Positions 43,046 through 51,755 of a stretch of DNA of 64,000 nt are shown piece after piece. Source of the stretch: Natrinema salsiterrestre (GTDB lineage Archaea > Halobacteriota > Halobacteria > Halobacteriales > Natrialbaceae). The stretch is from NCBI RefSeq assembly GCF_029502005.1, contig NZ_JAMQOT010000007.1:162846-226845 (forward strand). Reading direction: 5' to 3'. A model generated the notes under the pieces. That model did no database searches. It had not been told where the DNA came from and worked only from the letters and a program-made list of their open reading frames with translations. Each line of letters opens with the position of its first letter. Within the stretch, counting starts at the first letter, position 1. The position numbers were made by a program, and so were the translations under genes.

Positions 43046-43955
43046 CGTTCACAAACGGTACGGCGACGTCGTCGCCCTCGACGGGCCCTCCTTCGAGGTT
43101 CCCTCGGGGTCGACGTTCGGCGTCCTCGGCACGAACGGTGCGGGAAAGACGACGCTGTTCAAACTCCTCGTCGGCCACGACAGCCCCGACGCGGGACGGA
43201 TCGAGGTCGGCGGGCTCGACGTCGAGACCGCGGGCCACCGGGTCCGCGAGCGGGTCGGGTACATGCCCGAACACAGCGGCTTCCCGTCGAGGATGACCGG
43301 TCGCGAAGTGCTCAGTGTCCACGCCCGTATCCGCGGGCTCGCGGACCGCCGCGAACGGATCGCGGAGTGTCTCGAGCTCGTCGGCCTGCCCGACGCCGCC
43401 GACCGCGCGGTCTCGGGCTACTCCAACGGGATGGCCCGGCGGCTCGGGCTCGCGTCCGTCCTGCTCTCCCGCCCGCCCGTGCTCGTCCTCGACGAGCCGA
43501 CCGCTGGGCTGGACCCCCGCGGCGTCGCGGCGTTTCACCGGATCATCGAGCGGATCGACCGCGACACCGAGGCCACGGTCGTCATCTCCTCGCACGTCCT
43601 GAGCGAGATCGAACGCCTCTGTGATGACGTCGCCATCCTTCAAGACGGCCGGCTGCGCGAAACCGGTTCCATCGACGAGCTGCGTCAGGAGACTGCCGGC
43701 CACGTGACGGTCGTCTGTCAGCCCGCCGACGACCGCGCCGCCCTGCTCGAGGCCGTTCAGGGGCGGGGCGACGTCACCGACACCGGTGACGCGATCGAGA
43801 TCGCCTGCGAGCGCGCGGCGGCGTTCGACCTCGTCGCCGCGCTCGGCGAACGGCGGGACCTCGTCGACGGCTTCGAGGTCCGCGAACCGGGCCTCGAGGC
43901 GGCGTTCCACGAGGCGCTCGCGGACGATACCGACCTCGAGGAGGTGCCGGCATGA
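43026..43955 (+). CDS. nosF: NosF, ABC transporter ATP-binding protein
   Basis: A 309-aa ABC ATPase: Walker A GTNGAGKTTLFK near residue 37, Q-loop MPEHSGFPSRM, signature SGYSNGMARRLGLA near 130, Walker B PPVLVLDEPTAGLDP near 150, and the H-switch VVISSHVLSEIERL. It powers NosY for maturation of the NosZ copper centres. The start overlaps nosD by 20 bp and the stop overlaps nosY by 4 bp. Confidence 0.95.
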   Translation: MRITITDVHKRYGDVVALDGPSFEVPSGSTFGVLGTNGAGKTTLFKLLVGHDSPDAGRIEVGGLDVETAGHRVRERVGYMPEHSGFPSRMTGREVLSVHARIRGLADRRERIAECLELVGLPDAADRAVSGYSNGMARRLGLASVLLSRPPVLVLDEPTAGLDPRGVAAFHRIIERIDRDTEATVVISSHVLSEIERLCDDVAILQDGRLRETGSIDELRQETAGHVTVVCQPADDRAALLEAVQGRGDVTDTGDAIEIACERAAAFDLVAALGERRDLVDGFEVREPGLEAAFHEALADDTDLEEVPA

Positions 43956-44947
43956 CGCCCGATCGCCGACGGGACGACCCCGATGGGGACCGGACGGCTG
44001 GAATCGCTCCGGACGCTGAGTCGGAATCCCGCAAACCGAACCCGATGGGACCGAACTCCGCGGAACTGAACCCCGCGGAACCGAAACCGGACGGTGGCTA
44101 CGAGACTGCCGTGGGCGTGGCTCACAGCGGTGAATCCGGGTCGACCGCCGGCCAACTGTTCGTCGTCGCGGCGACGGAGTACCGTCTCGCGGTACGGAGC
44201 CAGTGGGCGGTCGCGCTCACCGCGATCTTCGCCGTCTTCGCCCTCGGAATGGCGACGTTCAGCGGCGCGGACGCGAGTCCCGCCGGGTTCGACCGGATCG
44301 TCGCGAGCCTGGCGGCCCTCGTCGTCTACCTCGTGCCGCTGGTCGCGCTCGCGTTCAGCTACGACGCCATCGTCGGTCGCGAGGAGAGCGGCTGGCTCCA
44401 GGCGCTGTTCTCGCTGCCCGTCTCGCGGTCGTGGGTCGTCCTCGGTACCGCCGCCGGCCGCGCGACCGTCCTCGCGAGCGCGACGATCATCGGCTTCGGA
44501 ATCGCCGGCCTCCTGCTCCTGCTCGAGTACGGGTTCGGCGGCTTCGAGGCGTACGTCGGCTTCCTGCTCGCCGCGGTCGGCCTCGGACTGGTCTTCCTCG
44601 CGATCGGCGTCTTGCTGTCGACGCTGGCTCGGGAGAAGACCCACGCGCTCGGCGTCGCGCTCCTCGCGTGGGCCTGGTTCGTCCTCGTTCACGACCTGCT
44701 CGCGCTGGGCGTGATCGGGGCGTTTTCGCTGCCCGACGCGGCCGTCTCCGCGATGGTCCTGGCCAATCCGACGGGCGTCTTCCGGGCGCTCGTCCTCGGG
44801 GCGCTGGGCGCGGGCGGCGACGCCGGATTCGCCGCCGTGCTCGCCGAGGCGGGGCTCTCGACGGGAGCGCTGACCGCCGCCCTCGTCGCCTGGATCGTCG
44901 TTCCGATCGCGCTCGCGGCGCTCGCCGTCGACCGACGACGACTATGA
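43952..44947 (+). CDS. nosY: NosY, ABC transporter permease
   Basis: A 331-aa membrane protein. The first ~70 residues are hydrophilic and rich in Glu/Pro/Asn (a longer N-terminus than usual, with PNSAELNPAEPKPDG), followed by the ABC-2 type permease core: FVVAATEYRLAVRSQWAVAL, then six helices (e.g. LAALVVYLVPLVALAFSY, ATIIGFGIAGLLLLLEYGF, VALLAWAWFVLVHDLLALGV). Works with NosF and NosD. Overlaps nosF and nosL by 4 bp each. Confidence 0.93.
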   Translation: MTPDRRRDDPDGDRTAGIAPDAESESRKPNPMGPNSAELNPAEPKPDGGYETAVGVAHSGESGSTAGQLFVVAATEYRLAVRSQWAVALTAIFAVFALGMATFSGADASPAGFDRIVASLAALVVYLVPLVALAFSYDAIVGREESGWLQALFSLPVSRSWVVLGTAAGRATVLASATIIGFGIAGLLLLLEYGFGGFEAYVGFLLAAVGLGLVFLAIGVLLSTLAREKTHALGVALLAWAWFVLVHDLLALGVIGAFSLPDAAVSAMVLANPTGVFRALVLGALGAGGDAGFAAVLAEAGLSTGALTAALVAWIVVPIALAALAVDRRRL

Positions 44948-45510
44948 CGGGGCAACGGCTGGTTCGGACGGCGATCTCCCGTCGGCCGCTGCTGGTCGGG
45001 ACGGCGGGGCTCGCGAGCGGCGGATTTGCGGGCTGTCTCGCCGACACCGGCGAGGCGGAGGTCGCCGAACCGATCGCTCTCACCGGCGGCCGGACGTGTG
45101 ACGTCTGCGGGATGACGATCGAGGATCACTACGGCCCCGCCGGACAGATCTTCTACGCGGACGGCAAGCCCGAGATGCGAGAGGGGCCGTCCTATTTCGA
45201 CAGCGTCGCGGAACTGCTGGACTACCGCGACCGACGCGATGCGCGCGGCCGGACGGCGCGTGCCACCTTCGTCACCGACTACTCGCGCGTCGACTACGAG
45301 CTGACCGAGCGCGACGGCAGCCGCCGGATCTCGACGCACGCCGACGCCGCGGCCTTCGCGGACGCGACGGACTGTTACTACGTCGTCGACAGCGGGGTCC
45401 GCGGGGCGATGGGCGACGAGTACCTTCCCTTTTCGGACTACGAGGAAGCCACTGCGTTCGTCGACGATCACGCCGGAACGGTTCGTCAGTGGCATCATCT
45501 CGTGGAGTAG
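44944..45510 (+). CDS. nosL: NosL lipoprotein, copper chaperone for nitrous-oxide reductase
   Basis: A 188-aa protein from ATG 44944, overlapping nosY by 4 bp. An RR-containing N-terminus with a lipobox (SRRPLLVGTAGLASGGFAGC) suggests export and lipid anchoring. The Cu(I)-binding motif GRTCDVCGMTIEDHYGPAGQ is near residue 50, followed by the NosL fold (ATFVTDYSRVDYEL, CYYVVDSGVRGAMGDEYLPF). Supplies copper to NosZ. Last gene of the operon. Confidence 0.95.
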   Translation: MTGQRLVRTAISRRPLLVGTAGLASGGFAGCLADTGEAEVAEPIALTGGRTCDVCGMTIEDHYGPAGQIFYADGKPEMREGPSYFDSVAELLDYRDRRDARGRTARATFVTDYSRVDYELTERDGSRRISTHADAAAFADATDCYYVVDSGVRGAMGDEYLPFSDYEEATAFVDDHAGTVRQWHHLVE

Positions 45511-45596
45511 GCCGGACGGGCAGTCGACGTGGTCTCGCAGTGGTCGGAACACGTCGCCCAGCTCGTCGACCGCGGACTCGAATCGCCCGCCCGGTC

Positions 45597-45761
45597 TCAG
45601 GTGTCGCTCGAGAGCTTCCGAAGCCGGACGACGCAGAACACCGTTAGGAGCGCGAACGCGGCGGCGGCCAGGGTCGCGCCCACCGAGTAAAAGTACCAGA
45701 GCGCGTAGGCGCTCCCGCCCATTCCGATCAGGTACACCGGCCGACGCTGTCGGTCGTTCAT
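45597..45761 (-). CDS. Mini membrane protein, paralogue 1
   Basis: A 54-aa protein from MNDRQRRPVYLIG. It has a positively charged N-terminus, two helices (YLIGMGGSAYALWYFYSVG, LAAAAFALLTVFCVVRLR) and the C-terminus RLRKLSSDT. A related protein of equal length lies at 45955-46119 on the same strand; the shared ends RRPVYLIG/LRPVYLVG and VVRLRKLSSDT/VVRLRMLSADT support both as real genes. Unknown function; convergent with nosL. Confidence 0.65.
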   Translation of the reverse strand: MNDRQRRPVYLIGMGGSAYALWYFYSVGATLAAAAFALLTVFCVVRLRKLSSDT

Positions 45762-45954
45762 TCGACCGTTCCCTCCGCTTCCGGGCCGCATCGCAGCCGA
45801 TTCGTCGCCGCCGTCCGTCCGGTTCGGGTCCCGCTCATACCCGTTCGTCGGCCGGACGATAGTAAACGGTGTCCACTCGAAAATCAGCTCGCCGTCGCGC
45901 TGTCGGCCGTCCGCAACTCGTATCGGGCCACGAGCGACCGTCTCTAATGTCGGC

Positions 45955-46119
45955 CTAGGTATCCGCGGACAGCATTCGGAGCCGCACGACGAGGTAGACC
46001 GCCACGAACGCGAACGCGCCGGCGTAGAGCCACGTTCCGTTCGTGACCGCGTACGCGAACGCGACCGCGTTGAGCGCGATTCCCACCAGATACACCGGTC
46101 GCAGTCGCCGTTTGTTCAT
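45955..46119 (-). CDS. Mini membrane protein, paralogue 2
   Basis: A 54-aa protein from MNKRRLRPVYLVGI with two helices (GIALNAVAFAYAVTNGTWLY, AGAFAFVAVYLVVRLR) and C-terminus RLRMLSADT. Paralogue of the protein at 45597-45761, 193 bp downstream of it in transcription order. Start at CAT 46117-46119. No function known. Confidence 0.65.
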   Translation of the reverse strand: MNKRRLRPVYLVGIALNAVAFAYAVTNGTWLYAGAFAFVAVYLVVRLRMLSADT

Positions 46120-46252
46120 TCGCCGCCACCGTCCGTGGCGGGCTCGAGGCGCGGTTCGCTCGTCGGTTCCCGACGGTGCGACTGCAGTGATTCCATACCG
46201 ACTCGTTGAACCGGCCGGCTTGAAAAAGCGAAGGTCCCGACGCGTCGCCGGT

Positions 46253-46825
46253 TCACGCGAACTCGATCTCCGCGCTCGGTTCGACCTCGCCGAACAGCCA
46301 CGCGGCGTGATCGAGGGCGTACTCGCGGTGATCCTCTTCGATCGCACCGATGCAGTCCTCGACCATGATCGGCCGGAAGTCCCGCAGGCCCGCGCTGCCG
46401 CCGGTGTGGAGCACGCAGACGTTCGCGAGGGTCCCACAGATGACCAGATCGTCGATCCCGCGCGCGTTCAGCCACCCCTCGAGTTCCGTGTTGTAGAACG
46501 CGTCGTAGGTGTGTTTCTCGACGACGTTGTCGGCGGCGTCGACGGGCAGTTCGTCCACGATTTCGGCCTCCCACGAGCCCTCGAGGACGTGCTCGCCCCA
46601 CTGATCGAACTCGTCGTAATAGTGGGCGTCCTCGAACTGTTCCGGTGGGTGGACGTCGCGGGTGAAGAGCAGGCGCGCGCCGGCGTCGCGAGTGCGATCG
46701 ACGAGGTCCGCGATCGGGTCGATGACGTCCTCGCTGCCCGGTGCGTACAGCGAGCCCTCGGGATGACAGAACCCGTTTTGCATGTCGACGACCACCACTG
46801 CCGTGTTCGCTGGCTCGAGTCGCAT
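46253..46825 (-). CDS. Isochorismatase-family cysteine hydrolase, nicotinamidase-like
   Basis: A 190-aa protein from MRLEPANTAVVVVDMQNGFC. Catalytic-triad candidates are the Asp in VVDMQNGF, the Lys in VEKHTYDAFYNTEL and the Cys in CGTLANVCVLHTG. The metal-site pattern of nicotinamidases seems present: RDVHPP (D-x-H) and WGEHVLEGSWEAEI. It may therefore convert nicotinamide to nicotinate, feeding the nicotinate phosphoribosyltransferase 3.4 kb away; other isochorismatase-like activities cannot be excluded. Start placed after a basic upstream extension. Confidence 0.82.
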   Translation of the reverse strand: MRLEPANTAVVVVDMQNGFCHPEGSLYAPGSEDVIDPIADLVDRTRDAGARLLFTRDVHPPEQFEDAHYYDEFDQWGEHVLEGSWEAEIVDELPVDAADNVVEKHTYDAFYNTELEGWLNARGIDDLVICGTLANVCVLHTGGSAGLRDFRPIMVEDCIGAIEEDHREYALDHAAWLFGEVEPSAEIEFA

Positions 46826-46929
46826 CTCTGGGCGGGAGTACGAACGGGATCGTGAAAACGTTCGCGCCGGAGACGGGCCGACCACCGTGCTTTTTGCACT
46901 CCTATCCCTAGGATCGCTATCCGATCCAC

Positions 46930-48657
46930 ATGAGATCGACGCGCACTCGGCCGTCCGTCGCCGTTCTGGTGGTAGTTCTTACCGTCTTGGTCGCGACCGG
47001 CGGGCTCGTCGGTCCGGCGGTGGCAGCGACTTCGGCCGCGAACTCGGCTGATTCTGCCGGATCGTCTCCCGACTCGGCGTCCGCCCTCCATGCACCTGCC
47101 TCCTCGAGTACTCCGGCTGTATCCGCCCAGAGTGACCGACCAGCGAACCCCTCGACCGAGGACACCGTGGGCTACGTCGAGGGCTACTGGTACGACGACG
47201 AACTGGCCGTCGACGATCAGTCGGACGCGGTCGTCGACGAGGCGGACCTCGATCCCGTCGTCTACCGGGCGATGGCCCGCGTCGAACGGATCCGAAACGT
47301 GACCTTCGAGGAGGCGGTCAGCGTCGACGTAATCTCCCGTGAGGAGTATCGAGAGACCAACGGCGACCGCTTTACCAATATCACGTCGGCGAACCGCCTC
47401 GAGCAGAACGTCGGCTACGAAGCGCTGTTCATGGTCGACCGGGACACCGAAGCGACCGACGCGACCGAGACGCTGTACGGCGGTGCCGTCGAGGGCTACT
47501 ACGACCCCGCGACCGACGAGATCGTCATCGTCTCCGAGAACCCCGAGACGCCCGAGTTGAACGAACTGACGCTCGGCCACGAACTCGTCCACGCGCTGCA
47601 AGACCAGCGGTTCAATCTGTCGGCGCTCGAGGGTGCGACGCAGGACGAATCGCTCGCGATCGACGGCCTGGTCGAAGGCGATGCGGGACGGGTCGAACGC
47701 GAGTACGAGCGGCGGTGTGGGACCGATTGGTCCTGTCTCACGCCCAGTGACGGCGAGCAGTCCCAGTCGCTCGACGTCAACTGGGGCATCTACTTCACCG
47801 TCTATCAGCCCTACAGCGACGGTCCCGACTACGTCGACTACCTGCGCCAGCAGGGCGAGGGCTGGTCGGCGGTCGACGCAGCATACGACGACCCGCCCCG
47901 GACCTCGTCGGCCGTGATCCACCCCGGGTCCGAGCGCGAACCGGCCGCCATCTCAGTCCCCGACCGGTCGAGTGACGACTGGCGACAGCTGCGGGTCGAC
48001 GGCGGCGTCGGGAACGATACCGTCGGGGAAGCGGGCATGGTCGCGATGTTCGCCGCCGACGCGCTCGCGGAGGACCGCGACTCGGTGATCGAAGCCACCG
48101 ACCTCTATCAGAGCGGGACGACGGGGTTCAACTACAACCACTCGTACACGAACGGGTGGGCCGGCGACGAACTGGTGATCTATACGAACGACGACGCCAA
48201 TGCGACGAGCGATCCGGCCGAGGCGGCCGGCCACGCGGGCTACGTCTGGCGAACGCAGTGGCAGTCCGGAACGGACACCCGGCAGTTCGTCGACGGCTAC
48301 CTCCAGCTGCTCGAGAATCACGACGCCGAGTCCGTCGACGGGCGACAGGACACTTACGTGATCGACGACGGCGGCTACTCCGGTGCGTACTATCTCGACC
48401 GGAGCGGCCGGACGCTGACGATCGTCCGCGCTCCCTCGGTCGACGAACTGTCGGCCGTCGAAGCCGGCGCTGCACCCGAGGGCGAGGATACGCTCGAGGC
48501 CGGCGAGGGAAGCGACACCGGCGGTAGTATCGACACCATTCCCGGATTCGGTCCGGCCGCCGCAGTGAGTGCGATCGCGATCGTACTGTTCGGGGCGGGG
48601 AGCCGAATCGTCGTGGGCCGCCGTCGGACAGCCAGCGAGCGCCGTGACCGCGACTGA
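46930..48657 (+). CDS. Hvo_1808-family surface protein
   Basis: A 575-aa exported protein. N-terminal signal peptide (VAVLVVVLTVLVATGGLVGP), Ser/Ala-rich spacer to ~75, then the family domain with GYVEGYWYDDELAVDD, a protease-like TLGHELVHALQDQRFN near residue 215 (HELVH matches HExxH), the CysxxxCys segment RRCGTDWSC, and NYNHSYTNGWAGDELVIY. The C-terminus has a Gly/Thr spacer, a hydrophobic helix (GPAAAVSAIAIVLFGAG) and Arg-rich end, a surface-anchor arrangement, with IPGFG before the helix. A metalloprotease role is possible but unproven. Tandem with a paralogue at 48712. Confidence 0.85.
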   Translation: MRSTRTRPSVAVLVVVLTVLVATGGLVGPAVAATSAANSADSAGSSPDSASALHAPASSSTPAVSAQSDRPANPSTEDTVGYVEGYWYDDELAVDDQSDAVVDEADLDPVVYRAMARVERIRNVTFEEAVSVDVISREEYRETNGDRFTNITSANRLEQNVGYEALFMVDRDTEATDATETLYGGAVEGYYDPATDEIVIVSENPETPELNELTLGHELVHALQDQRFNLSALEGATQDESLAIDGLVEGDAGRVEREYERRCGTDWSCLTPSDGEQSQSLDVNWGIYFTVYQPYSDGPDYVDYLRQQGEGWSAVDAAYDDPPRTSSAVIHPGSEREPAAISVPDRSSDDWRQLRVDGGVGNDTVGEAGMVAMFAADALAEDRDSVIEATDLYQSGTTGFNYNHSYTNGWAGDELVIYTNDDANATSDPAEAAGHAGYVWRTQWQSGTDTRQFVDGYLQLLENHDAESVDGRQDTYVIDDGGYSGAYYLDRSGRTLTIVRAPSVDELSAVEAGAAPEGEDTLEAGEGSDTGGSIDTIPGFGPAAAVSAIAIVLFGAGSRIVVGRRRTASERRDRD

Positions 48658-48711
48658 TCACCGACGGGACCGATCGATGGCCACTTTACGATCTCGTCGA
48701 ACGGTACTCCA

Positions 48712-50208
48712 ATGAGGGTCAAACTGCTCGCGGTTCTCGTGCTGGTCGTCCTCTCGGGCTGTGCGCTTCCCGGCAATCCCGGCGCGTTCGACACCGATCG
48801 GGAACTCGGGTCCGTGGGCGACTATTCCCACGACGACGTCTTCGAGTTCGATACCAGCGACGGCCTCACCGAGGCCCAGCTCGAGGCCGTCAAATACCGC
48901 TCGATGGCCCGAATCGAAGTGGTTCGCGGGCTGAAGTACGAACGCGACGTCGAGCTCGAGGTGATGAACCGGTCCGAGTATCGCGACCAGCGGGCGGCCG
49001 GGACCGAGAACGCGTCGCCGTTCAGGAACGAACTCTGGCGCGGCGCGTTCGTGGTCGACGGCGAGACGGACGTCGATCGCGCGTTCGACGACCTCTACGG
49101 GGATTCCGTGCAGGGCTACTACGTGAACGACCGGATCGTCATCATCACCGACGATACCGAGAATATCAGGATCAACCGCCGAACGCTGGTCCACGAACTG
49201 ACCCACGCGCTGCAGGATCAGCACTTCGGGATCGCACGCGAGAGCGAGACGATCGACGGGCTGCGAGCCGAAAACGGGCTCCTCGAGGGCGAAGCTGCGT
49301 ACGTTCCGACTCGGTACGACCGCCGCTGTGGCGACGACTGGCAGTGTCTGCCGGATCGTCACTTCGCGACCGCCTCGGGAGAGGCCCTCGCCGAGCGCCC
49401 GTTCAACGTCGGCCTCTTCCTCTCGATCTACGTCCCCTACGCCGAGGGACCGACGTTCGTCGCCGATCTCCACGACCGCGGCGGCTGGGACGCTATCGAT
49501 CGCGCTCACGCGAACCCGCCCCGGAGTACCACACAGCTGATTCACCCCGATCGCTACCCCGATACCGAACCGGTCGCCGTCGATATCCCGGACCGCTCGA
49601 GCGACGAGTGGCAGCCGATCACCGATAACACAGGCGATAGCGACGGCACTGACGGCGAGCCCGGAACGGAGACGATCGGCGAGGCGACGCTGTTCGCGAC
49701 GCTCTGGGCCAACGGGGTGATCGAGCGCCCGCTCACCGAGGGCGCGGCCGAGTACTCGCAGTACAACTACTCGCATCCCGCGACCGCGGGCTGGGCCGGC
49801 GATAGCGTTCAGGTTTACCGTCACGTGAACGATTCCGACCGAACTGGCCACGTCTGGCGACTCTCCTGGGAGAGCCCAGCGGACGCGACGGCGTTCGCCG
49901 ACGCGTACCGCCGACTGCTCACGAACCGCGGCGCGGACTCCGTCGAAACCGCTGGCGATGGAATCTACCGCGTTCCCGATGGCGACCCCTTCGCGGGCGC
50001 GTACCGCGTCTCCGTCACCGACGAGGCGGTCGAGATCGTCGGCGCGCCGACCGTCGACGACCTCGAGGGGGTCCACGCCACCGAGTCGGGCGTGAAGCGA
50101 TCGCTCGAGCCGGCAGTCACTCGCGGTCCGGCGTCACCCCCGTCCCCGGCTGTCGCGACGTCGATCGCGGAACCGGCAGCGACGCCGCACACGCCGGCAG
50201 ACGGGTAG
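48712..50208 (+). CDS. Hvo_1808-family surface lipoprotein, paralogue
   Basis: A 498-aa paralogue of the preceding gene, 54 bp downstream. The N-terminus LLAVLVLVVLSGCALPGN has a lipobox, so this copy is probably a lipoprotein, whereas the first has a C-terminal helix. Shared parts: VKYRSMARIEVVRGLKYERD, TLVHELTHALQDQHFG near residue 165 (HELTH), RRCGDDWQC, and NYSHPATAGWAGDSVQVYRH. The last ~45 residues (Pro/Ala/Thr) are disordered. The function is unknown; the HExxH suggests a metallopeptidase. Confidence 0.85.
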   Translation: MRVKLLAVLVLVVLSGCALPGNPGAFDTDRELGSVGDYSHDDVFEFDTSDGLTEAQLEAVKYRSMARIEVVRGLKYERDVELEVMNRSEYRDQRAAGTENASPFRNELWRGAFVVDGETDVDRAFDDLYGDSVQGYYVNDRIVIITDDTENIRINRRTLVHELTHALQDQHFGIARESETIDGLRAENGLLEGEAAYVPTRYDRRCGDDWQCLPDRHFATASGEALAERPFNVGLFLSIYVPYAEGPTFVADLHDRGGWDAIDRAHANPPRSTTQLIHPDRYPDTEPVAVDIPDRSSDEWQPITDNTGDSDGTDGEPGTETIGEATLFATLWANGVIERPLTEGAAEYSQYNYSHPATAGWAGDSVQVYRHVNDSDRTGHVWRLSWESPADATAFADAYRRLLTNRGADSVETAGDGIYRVPDGDPFAGAYRVSVTDEAVEIVGAPTVDDLEGVHATESGVKRSLEPAVTRGPASPPSPAVATSIAEPAATPHTPADG

Positions 50209-50238
50209 CTTTTTTGCCTCCCACGGGAAACCGACGAT

Positions 50239-51453
50239 ATGTCAAATCCGTTTGGAACCGTCCCGCCGGAAGCGATTCTCGAGGGGGACGCCACCGACGC
50301 CTACTTCGAGCGCACGCGGGCCACGCTCGAGCACGCGGACAAGAGCCCCCACGTCGTCGCCGAAGTGACCGCCGATCAGTTTCCGACGGGAGAGTTCGAG
50401 GTTTTCACCGGCGTGAAAGACGTCGCGACGCTGTTCGAGGGCCGAAACGTCGACGTCGACGCGCTCCCCGACGGCCAGTTGTTCGACGGCGGCCCCGTCT
50501 GCCGAATCGAGGGCCCCTACCTCGAGTTCGCCGAACTCGAAACGTCGCTGCTGGGCTTCCTGTCGCAACCGAGCGGGTTCGCGACGGCCGCACTCGAGGC
50601 CCGATTCGCAGCCCCCGACTCGCTCGTGCTCTCCTTCGGCGCGCGTCACGTCCATCCCTCCATCGCGTCGACGGTCGAACGCGCGTCGCTGCTCGCCGGG
50701 CTCGACGGGTTCTCTCACGTGGCGGCGGGCGAGATCCTGGGCCGAGCGGCCGGCGGCACGATGCCCCACGCGCTCATGTTCTGTTTCGGCGAGGGCAACC
50801 AGGCCGAGGCCTGGACGGCGTTCGACGAGGCCGTCGGCGAGGACGTTCCCCGAATCGCGCTGACGGACACGTTCTGGGACGAGAAGAGCGAGAGCCTGTT
50901 GGCGGCCGAAACGCTCGGTGACGACCTCGACGGGGTCCGGCTGGACACGACCGGCTCGCGACGGGGCGATTTCCGACACATCGTCCGCGAAGTCCGCTGG
51001 GAACTCGATGCCCGCGGCCACGAGGACGTCGACATCTTCTGCAGCGGCGGCCTCGAGCCCGCGTCGATCCGCAACCTGCGCGACGTCGCCGACGGGTTCG
51101 GCGTCGGCAGTCACATCACCGGGGCCGACTCGGTGGACTTCAGCCTCGACATCGTCGAAATCAGCGAGGGATCTTCCGATCCCTCGAGCAGCCGGACGCA
51201 GTCCGGCGACGACGGTGAGCCGATCTCCAAGCGGGGCAAGCTCTCCGGCGTCAAAGACGTCTCCCGGACGCCCGACGGCGGCCATCACATCGCACTCGCC
51301 GACGGCGAGGAGCCGGACGAGGGGGCGGCGCTGCTCGAGCCCCTGATCCGCGACGGCGACGTCGTTCGCGAGTTCGATCTGGACGAAGCGACCGAACGGT
51401 GTCTCGAGGACGCCGGGGTGGTCGGGTTCGGACACGCGAACGACGGAGACTAG
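50239..51453 (+). CDS. pncB: Nicotinate phosphoribosyltransferase
   Basis: Makes nicotinate mononucleotide from nicotinate and PRPP (Preiss-Handler salvage). 404 aa. N-terminal hammerhead-like domain (ILEGDATDAYFERTRATLEH, GLKDV-like VFTGVKDVATLFEG), then the type II PRTase barrel with RHVHPSIASTVERASLLAGL, GGTMPHALMFCFGEGNQAEA and the phosphate-binding DVDIFCSGGLEPASIRNLRD near residue 275. A short insertion (~310-335, Ser/Asp-rich) is host-typical. Start ATG 50239. The family groups with archaeal NAPRTases. Confidence 0.9.
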   Translation: MSNPFGTVPPEAILEGDATDAYFERTRATLEHADKSPHVVAEVTADQFPTGEFEVFTGVKDVATLFEGRNVDVDALPDGQLFDGGPVCRIEGPYLEFAELETSLLGFLSQPSGFATAALEARFAAPDSLVLSFGARHVHPSIASTVERASLLAGLDGFSHVAAGEILGRAAGGTMPHALMFCFGEGNQAEAWTAFDEAVGEDVPRIALTDTFWDEKSESLLAAETLGDDLDGVRLDTTGSRRGDFRHIVREVRWELDARGHEDVDIFCSGGLEPASIRNLRDVADGFGVGSHITGADSVDFSLDIVEISEGSSDPSSSRTQSGDDGEPISKRGKLSGVKDVSRTPDGGHHIALADGEEPDEGAALLEPLIRDGDVVREFDLDEATERCLEDAGVVGFGHANDGD

Positions 51454-51755
51454 CTCTCGTCCGGTCTATTCTCGCCTTTCGGCTCGATCGCTCCGCTGAT
51501 TTTCTCACTTCGGCCAGGAACCGACGGCCGTCCCATCGTCGGTACGAAGTGTATAATACCATTCTAACCGCTACCTAACGCAATTATAATACTATCGTAA
51601 TGCGGGAAATTTCCATTAGGACGTCACGGGGCGAGTAAATACGACGGAATGGGGCGATTCTATTTGTCCGCTCTACGTCATAATATCCGAAAGTGTATTT
51701 GAAAAATACATTACTGTAAATTTATATATGCCGGCTGCTTGGTTCCTGACATACT
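51454..51755. other. 302-bp AT-rich intergenic region with TATA box
   Basis: No gene. Composition drops from about 51545 onward (for example GTATAATACC and GAAAAATACATTACTG). TTTATATA at 51721-51728 is a textbook haloarchaeal TATA box, ~31 bp before ATG 51756, implying a leaderless transcript for the next gene. Confidence 0.6.
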
